A DNA stretch of 64,000 nucleotides from Paenibacillus sacheonensis (GTDB lineage Bacteria > Bacillota > Bacilli > Paenibacillales > Paenibacillaceae), in NCBI RefSeq assembly GCF_009909195.1, contig NZ_JAAAMU010000002.1, positions 62,001 to 126,000 of the forward strand, written 5' to 3'. Numbering within the stretch: the first letter of the stretch is position 1; every line of letters starts with the position of its first letter. Below are positions 7,948 to 16,564 of the stretch, one piece after another. Under the pieces are notes generated by a model, which saw only the letters and a program-made list of their open reading frames with translations, was not told where the DNA came from and made no database searches. The translations under genes and the position numbers were made by a program.

Positions 7948-8704
7948 TGGCCAGGATGCGCAGCCGCTTGTAATCCACATGCCAGGAGCCGTCCCGGAAT
8001 AAGGCAGCCCGCGCCTTCGATGCCACGGTGTCGAACAGGGCTTCCTTCTGCCGGGCGGTGAATTCCTTCACGAAATCGTCGGCGAATCCAGCCAGCCAGT
8101 GGCGCAAGCCGCCATCGCCGTCCTTCATCATCGTCGGCCGGTCGAAATGAAAGGCGGCCTTCACGGCGAAGCCTTGATCTTCCAGGAGCTTGCTGTACTG
8201 CGCGATGCTCGGGAAGTACCAGGGATTCCGCGAAGCGGCATCGATGCCGTAGTCTTCGGCCAACGACTCGGCGAGGGCGGCGATCACCGTCTCGACATTG
8301 CCGCGTCCGCCGAATTCGGCGACGAAACGGCCTCCGGCAGCGAGCGCGTTCCACACGCAAGTTACCACTTGCTCGGGCTGCTTCATCCAGTGCAAGGCCG
8401 CATTCGAGAATACGGCATCGTACGCGACGTCGGTTGTGAAATCCTCGGCATTGGCGACGCGGAAATCCAGATGCGGATATTTAAGCCGAGCCGCAGCGAT
8501 CATATTGTCCGATAAATCCATGCCGGTTGCGTTCGCGCCCGATTGGGCGATCGTCTCCGTCAAATCTCCCGTGCCGCAGCCTAAATCGAGAATGCGTTCT
8601 CCGCTTACGGGCTGGAGCAGCCCGACGACGCCTTGTCCGAATTGCGATACGAAGCCCAGCTTATCGTCGTATGCGCCTGGATTCCACTCGTTGATAGAAG
8701 TCAT
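7898..8704 (-). CDS. Class I SAM-dependent methyltransferase, Tam-like
   Basis: 268 residues. The SAM-binding glycine motif is ILDLGCGTGDL, followed by the acidic motif II (ATGMDLSDNMI) and FSNAALHWMKQPEQV, which resembles trans-aconitate 2-methyltransferase and related small-molecule methyltransferases. The substrate is unknown. ATG 8704 is chosen because GAGGTG lies 6 bases upstream; the frame also has a GTG at 8713. Its last 50 bases overlap the tail of the convergent permease gene. It appears to be a single-gene unit. Confidence 0.85.
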   Translation of the reverse strand: MTSINEWNPGAYDDKLGFVSQFGQGVVGLLQPVSGERILDLGCGTGDLTETIAQSGANATGMDLSDNMIAAARLKYPHLDFRVANAEDFTTDVAYDAVFSNAALHWMKQPEQVVTCVWNALAAGGRFVAEFGGRGNVETVIAALAESLAEDYGIDAASRNPWYFPSIAQYSKLLEDQGFAVKAAFHFDRPTMMKDGDGGLRHWLAGFADDFVKEFTARQKEALFDTVASKARAALFRDGSWHVDYKRLRILAIKPHGDTSSSHTARAD

Positions 8705-8936
8705 CTCGATCACCTCATATCGTTGATGAGGCTATTGTCTCATGGACGGCGTTATTCGTGAAATATAAGAAAGAAATGATCTCTATAGATTTGACCTATC
8801 AATCGGCTGCTCCAACGGCAGGTAGAGGGGACGGCCGCGCGCGGAAAGATGAAATGCGTCCTTCAGTTCGATATAATGGTAGAGCTGCTGAAAGCAGTCG
8901 ACGGCACTTTATCCGTAAATCGAAGGAGCGCTTGGA

Positions 8937-9395
8937 ATGACGAACTTGGATGAATTTATCGGCGGATGGCTGAGCCACCGCAAAGTTTTGCATGAGATGC
9001 TGAAGGACGTCACCACGGAGCAGCTGCAATTGAAGCCGTACGAGAAAGGCATGTCGCTGTCGGCGCTTGTCCTGCATATCACGGGCGCGATGGGCATGTT
9101 TGCCGCGACCGCGAAGAACGGTACATACACGAAGGGCGAGCCTTCGCAGCCGTTTACGACCAGCGACGAGCTGCGCGCGAGCATCCTCGCGGATACCGAG
9201 CACACCGAAGCGGTGCTTAGATCGCTGACGCCGGAGCAGTTGAGCGCATCGATCGATTTCTTCGGTCGTTCGTTGTCCGGCGGAGCGTTGCTCCAGAACG
9301 GAAAAGAGCATGAAATTCACCATAAAGGACAATTGTTCATCTACCTCCGGATGGCCGGAATCGAACAGCTGCCGTTTTACGTCAGCAAAGGGTAG
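8937..9395 (+). CDS. DinB/YfiT-family protein
   Basis: 152 residues, the usual length for DinB-family four-helix proteins. Recognisable parts are the first helix (LDEFIGGWLSHRKVLHEML), the LSALVLHITGAMG histidine region and the final EIHHKGQLFIYLRMAGIEQLPFYVSKG, with the histidines that form a metal site in this fold. Members include thiol-dependent transferases (for example bacillithiol-dependent ones) and many of unknown role. The start has AAGGAG 8 bases before the ATG. A TATAAT at 8872-8877 is the only promoter-like -10 in the gap, without a clear -35. Confidence 0.85.
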   Translation: MTNLDEFIGGWLSHRKVLHEMLKDVTTEQLQLKPYEKGMSLSALVLHITGAMGMFAATAKNGTYTKGEPSQPFTTSDELRASILADTEHTEAVLRSLTPEQLSASIDFFGRSLSGGALLQNGKEHEIHHKGQLFIYLRMAGIEQLPFYVSKG

Positions 9396-9419
9396 ACGGA
9401 CAAAGAACCGTGTGTCCTA

Positions 9420-9465
9420 GCACAACCAAAAGACCACTTCAGCCGAAGTGGTCTTTTGGTTGTGC
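9420..9465. terminator. Bidirectional terminator between DinB gene and phosphodiester glycosidase gene
   Basis: A perfect 21-base stem (9420-9440 with 9445-9465) around the loop AGCC, with T-rich and A-rich segments inside the arms on both strands. It separates two convergent genes and can serve both. Confidence 0.85.
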
Positions 9466-9528
9466 CGATAAACTGGCAAACGACGGCAATTCACCGATGC
9501 CACGATAGTCCGTCCTGACTTGCCCGGC

Positions 9529-10602
9529 TTATTTAAAGAACAAGAAATGCGTCGGCACTGGACGGAGCCGGCCGTCCGACGGATGATTGACGACGCGGCC
9601 GTTGAAGACGAGCGTCGACGAGCCGCCGCCGTCGAGGTTGTAGCCGTCGATCGCGCCGAAACGCTGCAGCAGGATCTGCACTTCTTCGAGCGTCGCGCCG
9701 GAGCTGCCGTTCTCGTTGCGGCCGTCGATGACGAGGAAGAGCAGCTGGTTGTCCTTGTAGTTGGCGACGACGGTCCGCGGCGCGCGCAGCGGGCTCGTCT
9801 GCCACTTGGACGGAATCGTCGATGTTCTGCCGTTCTGCAGCAGTACCGGCACGAAGGAAGCGCCGAACTTCGGATTCTGCTTGTCCAGCTGCTCGCGGCT
9901 CGAATATTTGCCGCCGATCAGCTCGAGGTTGTCGTTCAAGCCGACGAAGAAGAGATCCTTGAACGACGGATCGAAGCCGTTCAAATAGCTGCCGTTCATC
10001 ACGGTGGTGCTGAGCGGATACCGTTTGCCCCCATCGTCCGCGAAACCGCCGGCATTCACGCCGGCGATTGCGCCATAGCGGCGGGCCGCAGCCAGCGTCG
10101 TCTCTGCGCCGCCGTTCTTGTCCTGCCCGAGCACCATCTTCATCGCATCGGGCGTCTTTAACTTTACCTTCAGCGCATAGCCGCTGAAATATTGCGCATG
10201 AATCGTGAACAGCTGCGCGCGGATGTTATCGGACTGGATCTGCTGCGCGGGGGATCCGATTTTCAACGTAATACGGCGGTCGTAGATCCGGTAAGGCCTG
10301 TCGGCCTGCGAGTCGGACAGCGTGACGATGGCATTCATGCTTCGGCCCGTTGCCGTGTAGAGCGCGATCGATTTCTTGAGCGACTTCGCGGTCACGAGCG
10401 CCTTCTGCTTTGCCGAGTCGAGGCCATCCGTGAGTTTACCGGTGTCCGCCGGCACGTTAACGTCCGACAACGCCTGCTTCGGGAAGGCGCTGTCCGGAAG
10501 CGTGATCGACAGATCCGCGGCCAGCAGCCAGATTACCAGTCCGATGAACGGCGCGCAGGCCAGCAGGCAGAAGCGGTTGATTCGTTTGACGGTCAACGTC
10601 AT
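9529..10602 (-). CDS. Phosphodiester glycosidase (NAGPA-domain) membrane-anchored protein
   Basis: 357 residues with one N-terminal membrane helix (FCLLACAPFIGLVIWLLAADL), so the domain faces outside. The C-terminal part has the NAGPA-domain pattern: AGVNAGGF, LLFLVIDGRNENG, then the hallmark AIDGYNLDGGGSSTLVFNGRVVN with NHPSDGRLRPVPTHFLFF at the end. Family members cleave N-acetylglucosamine-1-phosphodiester bonds or process exopolysaccharide or teichoic-acid glycans. ATG overlaps the stop of the preceding coiled-coil gene (ATGA at 10599-10602), so the two are translationally coupled. Confidence 0.88.
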   Translation of the reverse strand: MTLTVKRINRFCLLACAPFIGLVIWLLAADLSITLPDSAFPKQALSDVNVPADTGKLTDGLDSAKQKALVTAKSLKKSIALYTATGRSMNAIVTLSDSQADRPYRIYDRRITLKIGSPAQQIQSDNIRAQLFTIHAQYFSGYALKVKLKTPDAMKMVLGQDKNGGAETTLAAARRYGAIAGVNAGGFADDGGKRYPLSTTVMNGSYLNGFDPSFKDLFFVGLNDNLELIGGKYSSREQLDKQNPKFGASFVPVLLQNGRTSTIPSKWQTSPLRAPRTVVANYKDNQLLFLVIDGRNENGSSGATLEEVQILLQRFGAIDGYNLDGGGSSTLVFNGRVVNHPSDGRLRPVPTHFLFFK

Positions 10603-11021
10603 TTCAACACGTCCAGACTTTTCTGCAGCTCGGCGAGCTTCTTCTGCACTTGGCTCAGCTGCGTAAACAGCTTATTGCTGTTGTCCGTCTTGGAATTCGT
10701 GTTATCCTTCGTGAATTCCAGCAGCTCGTTCAGCGCGTCGACTTTGCCTTGAACCTTGGTCAGCTCGCCGGCGAATTGCGTTTGCATCTGCTTCAGCTGC
10801 GCGTCGTAGTCCTTCTGCATCGCCGTGATCTGCTGTGAGGTTTGCGCGGCGATATCCTGCGTCATCTTGGCTTTCACTTGACCGGTATACCATATGGTAC
10901 CGAAGACGCCGCAGCCGATCAGCAGCGCCCATACGGCGAGAAATAACGGGACGGACGGCTTGGACCTGCGGGACGTGCGTTCGGTTGAGCGCTGCGCCGC
11001 CGATTGCAAATTCGTTTCCAT
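10599..11021 (-). CDS. Small single-pass membrane coiled-coil protein, unknown function
   Basis: 140 residues: a basic cytoplasmic start (RSTERTSRRSKP), one membrane helix (VPLFLAVWALLIGCGVFGTIWYT) and an extracellular coiled coil (QQITAMQKDYDAQLKQMQTQF through LSQVQKKLAELQKSLDVLK). ATG 11021 is used because AGGAGTG precedes it; the frame extends further upstream without a site. Its stop overlaps the start of the phosphodiester glycosidase gene, so it probably forms a complex with, or positions, that enzyme at the cell surface. No family was recognised. Confidence 0.75.
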   Translation of the reverse strand: METNLQSAAQRSTERTSRRSKPSVPLFLAVWALLIGCGVFGTIWYTGQVKAKMTQDIAAQTSQQITAMQKDYDAQLKQMQTQFAGELTKVQGKVDALNELLEFTKDNTNSKTDNSNKLFTQLSQVQKKLAELQKSLDVLK

Positions 11022-11268
11022 GTTGTGCTTCACTCCTAATGACCTCAAATTGCGAAATGCGGGTAATCCTGCGTCTTCTGGCAACGTGCCTACCAACGGA
11101 AACTATATTCTACCACAAAAATAGTAGAAGAGCAGGCAGCGCGATTGGCGGCGAATCCTCCTGCGATGCGCATGCTCAACGGGCATTCGCGGCCGGCATG
11201 CATCTCCCGCGACTGAACAGACGAGAATAAGCGGGAACAGGTTGCGAATAGGCGAGGCTTTCGCTTCA

Positions 11269-11277
11269 TGTTATAAT
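11269..11277 (+). promoter_or_regulatory. Extended -10 promoter candidate before the sensor kinase gene
   Basis: TG-t-TATAAT (11269-11277) is a perfect -10 with the extended TGn element, 42 bases before the proposed start. No convincing -35 is present at 17 bases, as is common for extended -10 promoters. The rest of the gap 11022-11319 holds only a short inverted repeat around 11106-11130. Confidence 0.45.
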
Positions 11278-11319
11278 GTCGGAAATCTAACCCCGAATTT
11301 CGAGAGAAGGCAGCCCGGA

Positions 11320-13149
11320 TTGCGATTCCAGAAGATTTACCGCAGCTATATTCAGAATAACCTGTTCGTCAAAGTCATCCTCGTCTTCGCGATTATCGTG
11401 AATCTGACGATCATTACGCTCTCTTATTTTCTATTTAACCTGATGTCCTCGTCGATCGCGGACAGCGAGCTGAACAACCAGAAGCAGGCGATGGAACGGG
11501 TCAACCGCTACATGGAGCAAAAATACGAAAGCGTGCAAAGCATCATGCAGAACGTGTACCGCAACAGCGTGCTGGCGAGCAATACCTCGTATTTCCTCCA
11601 GCATCCCTATAACGACTATGCGCAGTATTTGCTCGACCAGAATTATGCGGGCGGCAACGCGAGCGCCATCGATATATTAAGCTATCTGGCGGACAAGCTG
11701 GACGCGGATCCGGACATTCAGAACATCCTGCTGTACAGCACGGGGAAACGGCAGCTGTACGCATTCAGCCGTAACGGCTCGCGCAAGCTGTATTCGACCA
11801 ATCCGACCCGTTCGTACATTCCGGAGATCATGGCGGCGGAGGGGCCGGCGGCAGGTACGCCGAACGTATGGATCCGCACGCTGCTCGGCCAATGGAATGC
11901 GCAGCTGTATGCGATGCGCACCCAAGTGAACGATAACAATACGCTGCAATCGATCGGGAAGCTCCTCGTATATTTCGACGCGGGCATGGTGAGCCGCTCG
12001 CTCGATCAGAAGCAGACGCCGTTCAAAGGCGAAATCCTGGTGCTTACGCCGGACGGGCAGGTGATGTCCGATTCCTCGAACCGTTATTACGGGAAGCCCT
12101 ATCCTTACATGAAGCAGCTGGGTTCGCTCAAGACGTCGGACATGCTGGACGAGCCGTCGTACATCTCCACGCTGACGCAGAACAAAGCCGGCTATCTCGT
12201 CGTCGGCATCATGCCGAAGCGAACGGTGGCGGAGGCTTACGCGGGAATCAAACGCACGATTATCCTGATCAGCGCCATTTGCATCGTCGTGGCCGTCATC
12301 GTCCCGTCGGTGCTGGTCGTCAATATTTCGCGCCGGACGAATCGGATCGTCCATTTCATGCGGAAGGTGGAGGGCGGCGACTTGAGCGCCCGCCTGCAGG
12401 ATCAGCGGGAAGACGAGCTCGGTCAAATATCCCGCAGCTTCAACGACATGTTGGACGAGCTGGGCCGGCATATCGATCGGGAGTATAAATCGGAGCTGCG
12501 CCTGAAGCAGACGGAGCTCGCGGCCCTGCAGGCGCGGGTGAACCCGCATTTCCTGTACAATACGCTGGAGGTCATCCGGATGCGGGCCATGTCGCAGGGC
12601 GCGGCGGACGTAGGCGAGATGATCTACAGCCTGGCAGCGCTGTTCCGCAATTCGGTCAGCAGCCGGACGGAGAGCACGCTCGGCGAGGAGCTGGAGATGT
12701 GCCGCTTATATTTGGAGCTGTTCCGGATTCGCTACAAGGACAAATTCGCCTACGAAATCGATTGCGCGCAGGAGCTGCTGCCGATCCTCGTGCCGAAGCT
12801 GCTGCTGCAGCCGGTCGTGGAGAATTACATCGTGCATGGCATGGATTCGAGGCGCAAGGACAATTTGCTGACGATCGAAGCGGTCCAAGCGGAAGGCATG
12901 GTGTTCGTCCAAATCCGCGACAACGGCAAAGGCATTCAACCGGACAAGCTGGCTGGTCTCCGGAAGAAGATCCGAGCGCCCGAAGTCGAAGGACAGGACT
13001 CCTTCGGGCTGCGCAGCGTGCACGATCGCATCCTGCTCATGCACGGGCCGGCATACGGATTGCATATCGAAAGCGCGCTAGGGAGCGGGACGTCGGTGAT
13101 CGCATACTGGCCCGCGGCGCAGAAGAGAGAGGAAGCTGGGGATGTATAA
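11320..13149 (+). CDS. Two-component sensor histidine kinase, YesM type
   Basis: 609 residues. Membrane helices at about 14-36 and 315-337 enclose an extracellular sensor region, followed by HAMP (VEGGDLSARLQDQREDELGQ), the His_kinase motif with phosphoacceptor (NPHFLYNT, near residue 408), the N box (PVVENYIVHG) and the G box (RDNGKGIQ). YesM-type kinases sense carbohydrates outside the cell and phosphorylate a YesN-type AraC regulator. TTG 11320 has GAGAAGG 9 bases upstream; the frame is open further upstream without a better site. The response regulator gene overlaps by 8 bases. The adjoining sugar transporter and glycosidase genes are the likely targets. Confidence 0.9.
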   Translation: MRFQKIYRSYIQNNLFVKVILVFAIIVNLTIITLSYFLFNLMSSSIADSELNNQKQAMERVNRYMEQKYESVQSIMQNVYRNSVLASNTSYFLQHPYNDYAQYLLDQNYAGGNASAIDILSYLADKLDADPDIQNILLYSTGKRQLYAFSRNGSRKLYSTNPTRSYIPEIMAAEGPAAGTPNVWIRTLLGQWNAQLYAMRTQVNDNNTLQSIGKLLVYFDAGMVSRSLDQKQTPFKGEILVLTPDGQVMSDSSNRYYGKPYPYMKQLGSLKTSDMLDEPSYISTLTQNKAGYLVVGIMPKRTVAEAYAGIKRTIILISAICIVVAVIVPSVLVVNISRRTNRIVHFMRKVEGGDLSARLQDQREDELGQISRSFNDMLDELGRHIDREYKSELRLKQTELAALQARVNPHFLYNTLEVIRMRAMSQGAADVGEMIYSLAALFRNSVSSRTESTLGEELEMCRLYLELFRIRYKDKFAYEIDCAQELLPILVPKLLLQPVVENYIVHGMDSRRKDNLLTIEAVQAEGMVFVQIRDNGKGIQPDKLAGLRKKIRAPEVEGQDSFGLRSVHDRILLMHGPAYGLHIESALGSGTSVIAYWPAAQKREEAGDV

Positions 13150-14788
13150 AGTGTTACTCGTGGACGATGAACCGTTCATCACGGAAGGTCTGAGCGACGC
13201 GGTGGATTGGTCTGCCTTCGGCCTCGAAGTCGTCGGCAGCGCGGAGGACGGCGAAGAAGCGCTGGAGCGGCTGCGCGAAGTGAACGTGGATCTGCTCATC
13301 ACGGATATTTCCATGCCCATCATGAACGGCCTTGAACTGATCCGGGCAGCCCGGGAGCTGCAGCCGCAGCTGAAGGTGATTATTCTGAGCGGCTACAACG
13401 AGTTTGATTATTTGAAAGAAGGCATGCGGCTCGGCATCGAAAATTACGTGCTGAAGCCGATTCGCTTCGAGGAGCTGGAAGCGACGCTGGAGGGTACGGT
13501 GCGCAAGCTGGATGCGGACAAGCCGATGCCTGCCTTCGGCCGGGACGAGATCGGCATTCTGCGGGATAACGTCATGACCCGCTGGGCAAACGGACGGATC
13601 GCTTTCCCCGAATTGGCGGAGCGAACGTCGCTGCTCGGCATCGACCTGTCGAAGCCGTACGCGGCGCTGGCGATCATGCGCTTCGGTCCGGTTATGGGCC
13701 ATGCCGCTGCCTCTTTCCATCCGACCGCCGCTGCGGATTCAAGCGAGGCGGCAGATGCGGGCAACGCCGTCGCGGAGCAGGAGGGTTCAGCCGATCTAGG
13801 CAGCCCCTGGGAACGAAACAGCTCCGCCGAACCCATCGCCGACCTCCTGTCTATCTCGTCAGAGGAGCTGTTGGTCATTCCGTTCCATAACGAAGACGGC
13901 GACTTGGTCGCGGCCTGCTGCATAGACGGAAGCGAGCAGGCGAAAGCTAAGCTCACGGAAACGCTGGAACGGCTGGCAGCAATCTGGGAGAGCCGGCAAT
14001 GGCAGCCACGCATCGCCCTGGGCGAGACCGCGCCGATGGTGGATGCTGCCGTCAGCTATGGCCAGGCGCGCAAAGCGCAGCAGTTTTTCCTCGTGCTCCC
14101 GGAACGGCAGTTGATCGATTACGCGCGGATATCGGCGGAGACTTCAGCGCTGCCTACGGAATTATTCGAGTGGGAGCCGTATGCGAAGGCGATTACGGCG
14201 AAGGACAAGGATGAGCTGACGCGGCGGATCAAACGCGATTTCGCGGTCATCCGGGCACTGGAGGGTCTGCATCCGGCACGGGCGAGAGGCGCTGCCGTCG
14301 AGCTCATGATCCTGATGAAGATGGAAGTCGACAAGCTCCGCCGGGCCGACACGGCGGATGTCTTCAAGGAGCTGCTCGACAGCGCGGTCTCCGCGGAGTC
14401 GCTCGCCGGCGTGGAGGATGCGCTGGCGACGGCTGCTTTCTTCGCGGCCGACTCCTTCTCCGGCGAAGACATGAGTCCGGTCGTCAAGCAGGCGCTGCGT
14501 TATATCCATGAGCATTACGAGGAGCCGCTGACGCTGAAGTCGCTCGGACTGCAGTTTCATATCCATCCCAACTACCTGGGGCAGCTCTTTCACAAGCAGA
14601 CGAGCGATACGTTCACCGATTATTTGAATAAATACCGCATCGAGCGGGCCAAGGAACTGTTGGCGGACAGCCGGCTGAAGGTCAGCGAGATCGCCAGGCA
14701 GGTCGGGTATTGGGAGACCGGTTATTTCTATAAACAATTCAAGAAGCATGTCGGCATGGTGCCTGGCGAATATAAGGAGCTGCTGTGA
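13142..14788 (+). CDS. Response regulator with AraC-type DNA-binding domain, YesN type
   Basis: 548 residues: an N-terminal receiver domain with the acidic pocket (VDDEPFI), phosphoacceptor Asp near residue 53 (LLITDISMPIMNG) and Lys (NYVLKPIR); a long middle linker of low sequence conservation; and a C-terminal double helix-turn-helix AraC domain (about 446-548, YIHEHYEEPLTLKSLG and VSEIARQVGYWETGYFYKQFKK). It pairs with the overlapping kinase gene and probably activates the downstream mannoside-uptake genes in response to the extracellular sugar. Confidence 0.92.
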   Translation: MYKVLLVDDEPFITEGLSDAVDWSAFGLEVVGSAEDGEEALERLREVNVDLLITDISMPIMNGLELIRAARELQPQLKVIILSGYNEFDYLKEGMRLGIENYVLKPIRFEELEATLEGTVRKLDADKPMPAFGRDEIGILRDNVMTRWANGRIAFPELAERTSLLGIDLSKPYAALAIMRFGPVMGHAAASFHPTAAADSSEAADAGNAVAEQEGSADLGSPWERNSSAEPIADLLSISSEELLVIPFHNEDGDLVAACCIDGSEQAKAKLTETLERLAAIWESRQWQPRIALGETAPMVDAAVSYGQARKAQQFFLVLPERQLIDYARISAETSALPTELFEWEPYAKAITAKDKDELTRRIKRDFAVIRALEGLHPARARGAAVELMILMKMEVDKLRRADTADVFKELLDSAVSAESLAGVEDALATAAFFAADSFSGEDMSPVVKQALRYIHEHYEEPLTLKSLGLQFHIHPNYLGQLFHKQTSDTFTDYLNKYRIERAKELLADSRLKVSEIARQVGYWETGYFYKQFKKHVGMVPGEYKELL

Positions 14789-14822
14789 CGCCGATGCGCC
14801 GCATGCGGTTCCTTTCTTTAAT

Positions 14823-14851
14823 TTGTACACGGATTCTTTGTTTTCTATTAT
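14823..14851 (+). promoter_or_regulatory. Candidate sigma-A promoter for the sugar ABC operon
   Basis: TTGTAC (14823-14828), a 17-base spacer and TATTAT (14846-14851, five of six). It stands 83 bases before the binding-protein start and directly before a cre-like palindrome that would cover the transcription start. Confidence 0.55.
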
Positions 14852-14854
14852 TTT

Positions 14855-14868
14855 TGAAACTGGTTTCA
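14855..14868 (+). promoter_or_regulatory. cre-like / LacI-family operator over the sugar operon start
   Basis: TGAAAC-TG-GTTTCA has perfect six-base arms and matches the catabolite-responsive-element core TGAAANCGNTTTCA except for C to T in the centre. It begins 4 bases after the proposed -10, so binding of CcpA or a LacI-family protein would block transcription. Which protein binds is inference. Confidence 0.5.
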
Positions 14869-14933
14869 TCTTCTAAGATGAAGAAGAAGGAAGTTTCGAC
14901 ATGATTCTACACAGACATTAGGGAGGCTATACC

Positions 14934-16433
14934 ATGAGAACGACCCGTAAGAAAGCAGCAATCGGACTGACGTCCGCCATGGCTGCGATGCTTTTGCTAA
15001 GCGCATGCGGCAGCAATGGGGGCAATAACGGCAACACGGCCGCCGACAATTCGGCATCTGGCAACGGCGGCGCGGAGCCGGTTGAATTGAACTGGTACAC
15101 GATCGGCACGCCGCAGAAAGACGTCGACAAAGTCATGGATGCGGTCAGCGCGTACACGAAAGATAAAATCGGCGCCACGGTCAAAATGACGATGATCGAC
15201 TGGGGCGATTATAACCAGAAGCTGCAAGTCTTGACGGCTTCCGGCGCGGACATGGACATCATGTTCACGGCGGCATGGGCATTCGATTATGTGCAAAATG
15301 CGCGCAAAGGCGCTTTTGCCCCGATCGACGATCTGCTGAAGCAATACGGCAAAGGCATCACGGACACGCTGGATCCGGCCTTCCTGGAAGGCTCCAAGGT
15401 TGACGGCAAGAACTACGGCATTCCGGCTTACAAAGAGCTTCCTACGGCCGAGGTATGGCGCTTCAACAAAACGCTTCTGGACGAAAACAAGCTGAGCATA
15501 ACGGGCATCAAGACGCTCGAGAGCCTGGAGCCGCTGCTTAAGACGGTGAAGCAGAACAATCCGGACGTCACGCCGCTGCAAGTGGACAAGAACTACACGC
15601 CGTATATTCCGTACGACTACCTGATCGAGAAATTCCCGCTGGCCGTCAAGCTCGGCGACACCGGCTACAAAGTCGTGAACGTCTTCGACACGCCGGAGAT
15701 GAAGCAAGCGCTCAATACGATGCATAAGTACTACCAAGCCGGCTACATCCCGACCGAAGCCGCGACGCTCGAATCGTCCTCGGACGTGCAAGCAACGGGC
15801 AAATGGTTCGCCGATAAAGCGACCACGCAGCCTTTCGCGGACAACGTATGGTCGACGAGCTACGGCTACCCGATCGTTTCGACGCCGATGAGCGATGCCC
15901 TGATCTACAACTCGTCGGTCATGGGTTCCATGCAGGCGATCTCCGCGAACTCGAAGCATAAAGAGAAAGCGATGGAGTTCCTGAACCTGCTGAATACGGA
16001 TCCGGTGCTTCGCAACATGGTCGACTCCGGCATCGAAGGCACGCACTACAAGAAAACCGACGGCGACTACATGGAGAACCTGCCGGAATCCAAGAACTAC
16101 GACATGCCGACGTTCGCGCTCGGCAACATCATGCTGACGTACTTGAACCCGGGCGATCCTGCCGACAAATGGGCGCAATTCAAAACGTACAACGCGGCAG
16201 GCAAACCTGCAGCGCTGCTCGGCTTCAACTTCGATCCGACGAAAGTATCGAGCGAAATCGCAGCCGTGCAGAATGCCAAAGAAGCGTTCTGGGCGCCGCT
16301 TATGACGGGAACGGTCGATCCGGTTAAATATTTGCCGCAAGCGATCAAGAAGATGAACGACGCGGGCCTCGGCAAAATCCTGACCGAAGCGCAAACGCAG
16401 CTCGACGCTTGGAAAGCCACGCAAGGCAAGTAA
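14934..16433 (+). CDS. Sugar ABC transporter substrate-binding lipoprotein, LplA/YtcQ type
   Basis: 499 residues with a lipoprotein signal (AAIGLTSAMAAMLLLSAC, lipobox LSAC) and a Ser/Gly/Asn linker. The mature sequence belongs to the large extracellular solute-binding family used for oligosaccharides (LNWYTIGTPQKDVDKVM, then TASGADMDIMFTAAW). Start ATG with GGGAGG upstream. It is the first gene of a unit with two permeases and glycosidases, so the ligand is probably an alpha-mannose-containing oligosaccharide. An ATPase gene is missing here; such importers share a common MsmK-type ATPase encoded elsewhere. Confidence 0.92.
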   Translation: MRTTRKKAAIGLTSAMAAMLLLSACGSNGGNNGNTAADNSASGNGGAEPVELNWYTIGTPQKDVDKVMDAVSAYTKDKIGATVKMTMIDWGDYNQKLQVLTASGADMDIMFTAAWAFDYVQNARKGAFAPIDDLLKQYGKGITDTLDPAFLEGSKVDGKNYGIPAYKELPTAEVWRFNKTLLDENKLSITGIKTLESLEPLLKTVKQNNPDVTPLQVDKNYTPYIPYDYLIEKFPLAVKLGDTGYKVVNVFDTPEMKQALNTMHKYYQAGYIPTEAATLESSSDVQATGKWFADKATTQPFADNVWSTSYGYPIVSTPMSDALIYNSSVMGSMQAISANSKHKEKAMEFLNLLNTDPVLRNMVDSGIEGTHYKKTDGDYMENLPESKNYDMPTFALGNIMLTYLNPGDPADKWAQFKTYNAAGKPAALLGFNFDPTKVSSEIAAVQNAKEAFWAPLMTGTVDPVKYLPQAIKKMNDAGLGKILTEAQTQLDAWKATQGK

Positions 16434-16471
16434 GCACTACCTGCACGAAGCAGGCTGTTCTCATACCAAGG

Positions 16472-16503
16472 AAGGGCGAATGTTCCGCATTCGCCCTTTT
16501 TTT
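16472..16503 (+). terminator. Intrinsic terminator/attenuator between binding protein and first permease
   Basis: An 11-base stem (16472-16482 with 16488-16498) with loop TTCCG and a run of T to 16503. It lies inside the transport unit, so it probably lets partial read-through supply the permeases at lower level than the binding protein. Confidence 0.88.
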
Positions 16504-16564
16504 GGGAGGAGCACGCGACGCCGCGGCGCCGCGAACCGACTTTGCCAAGAAAGGGTGACCCCCG

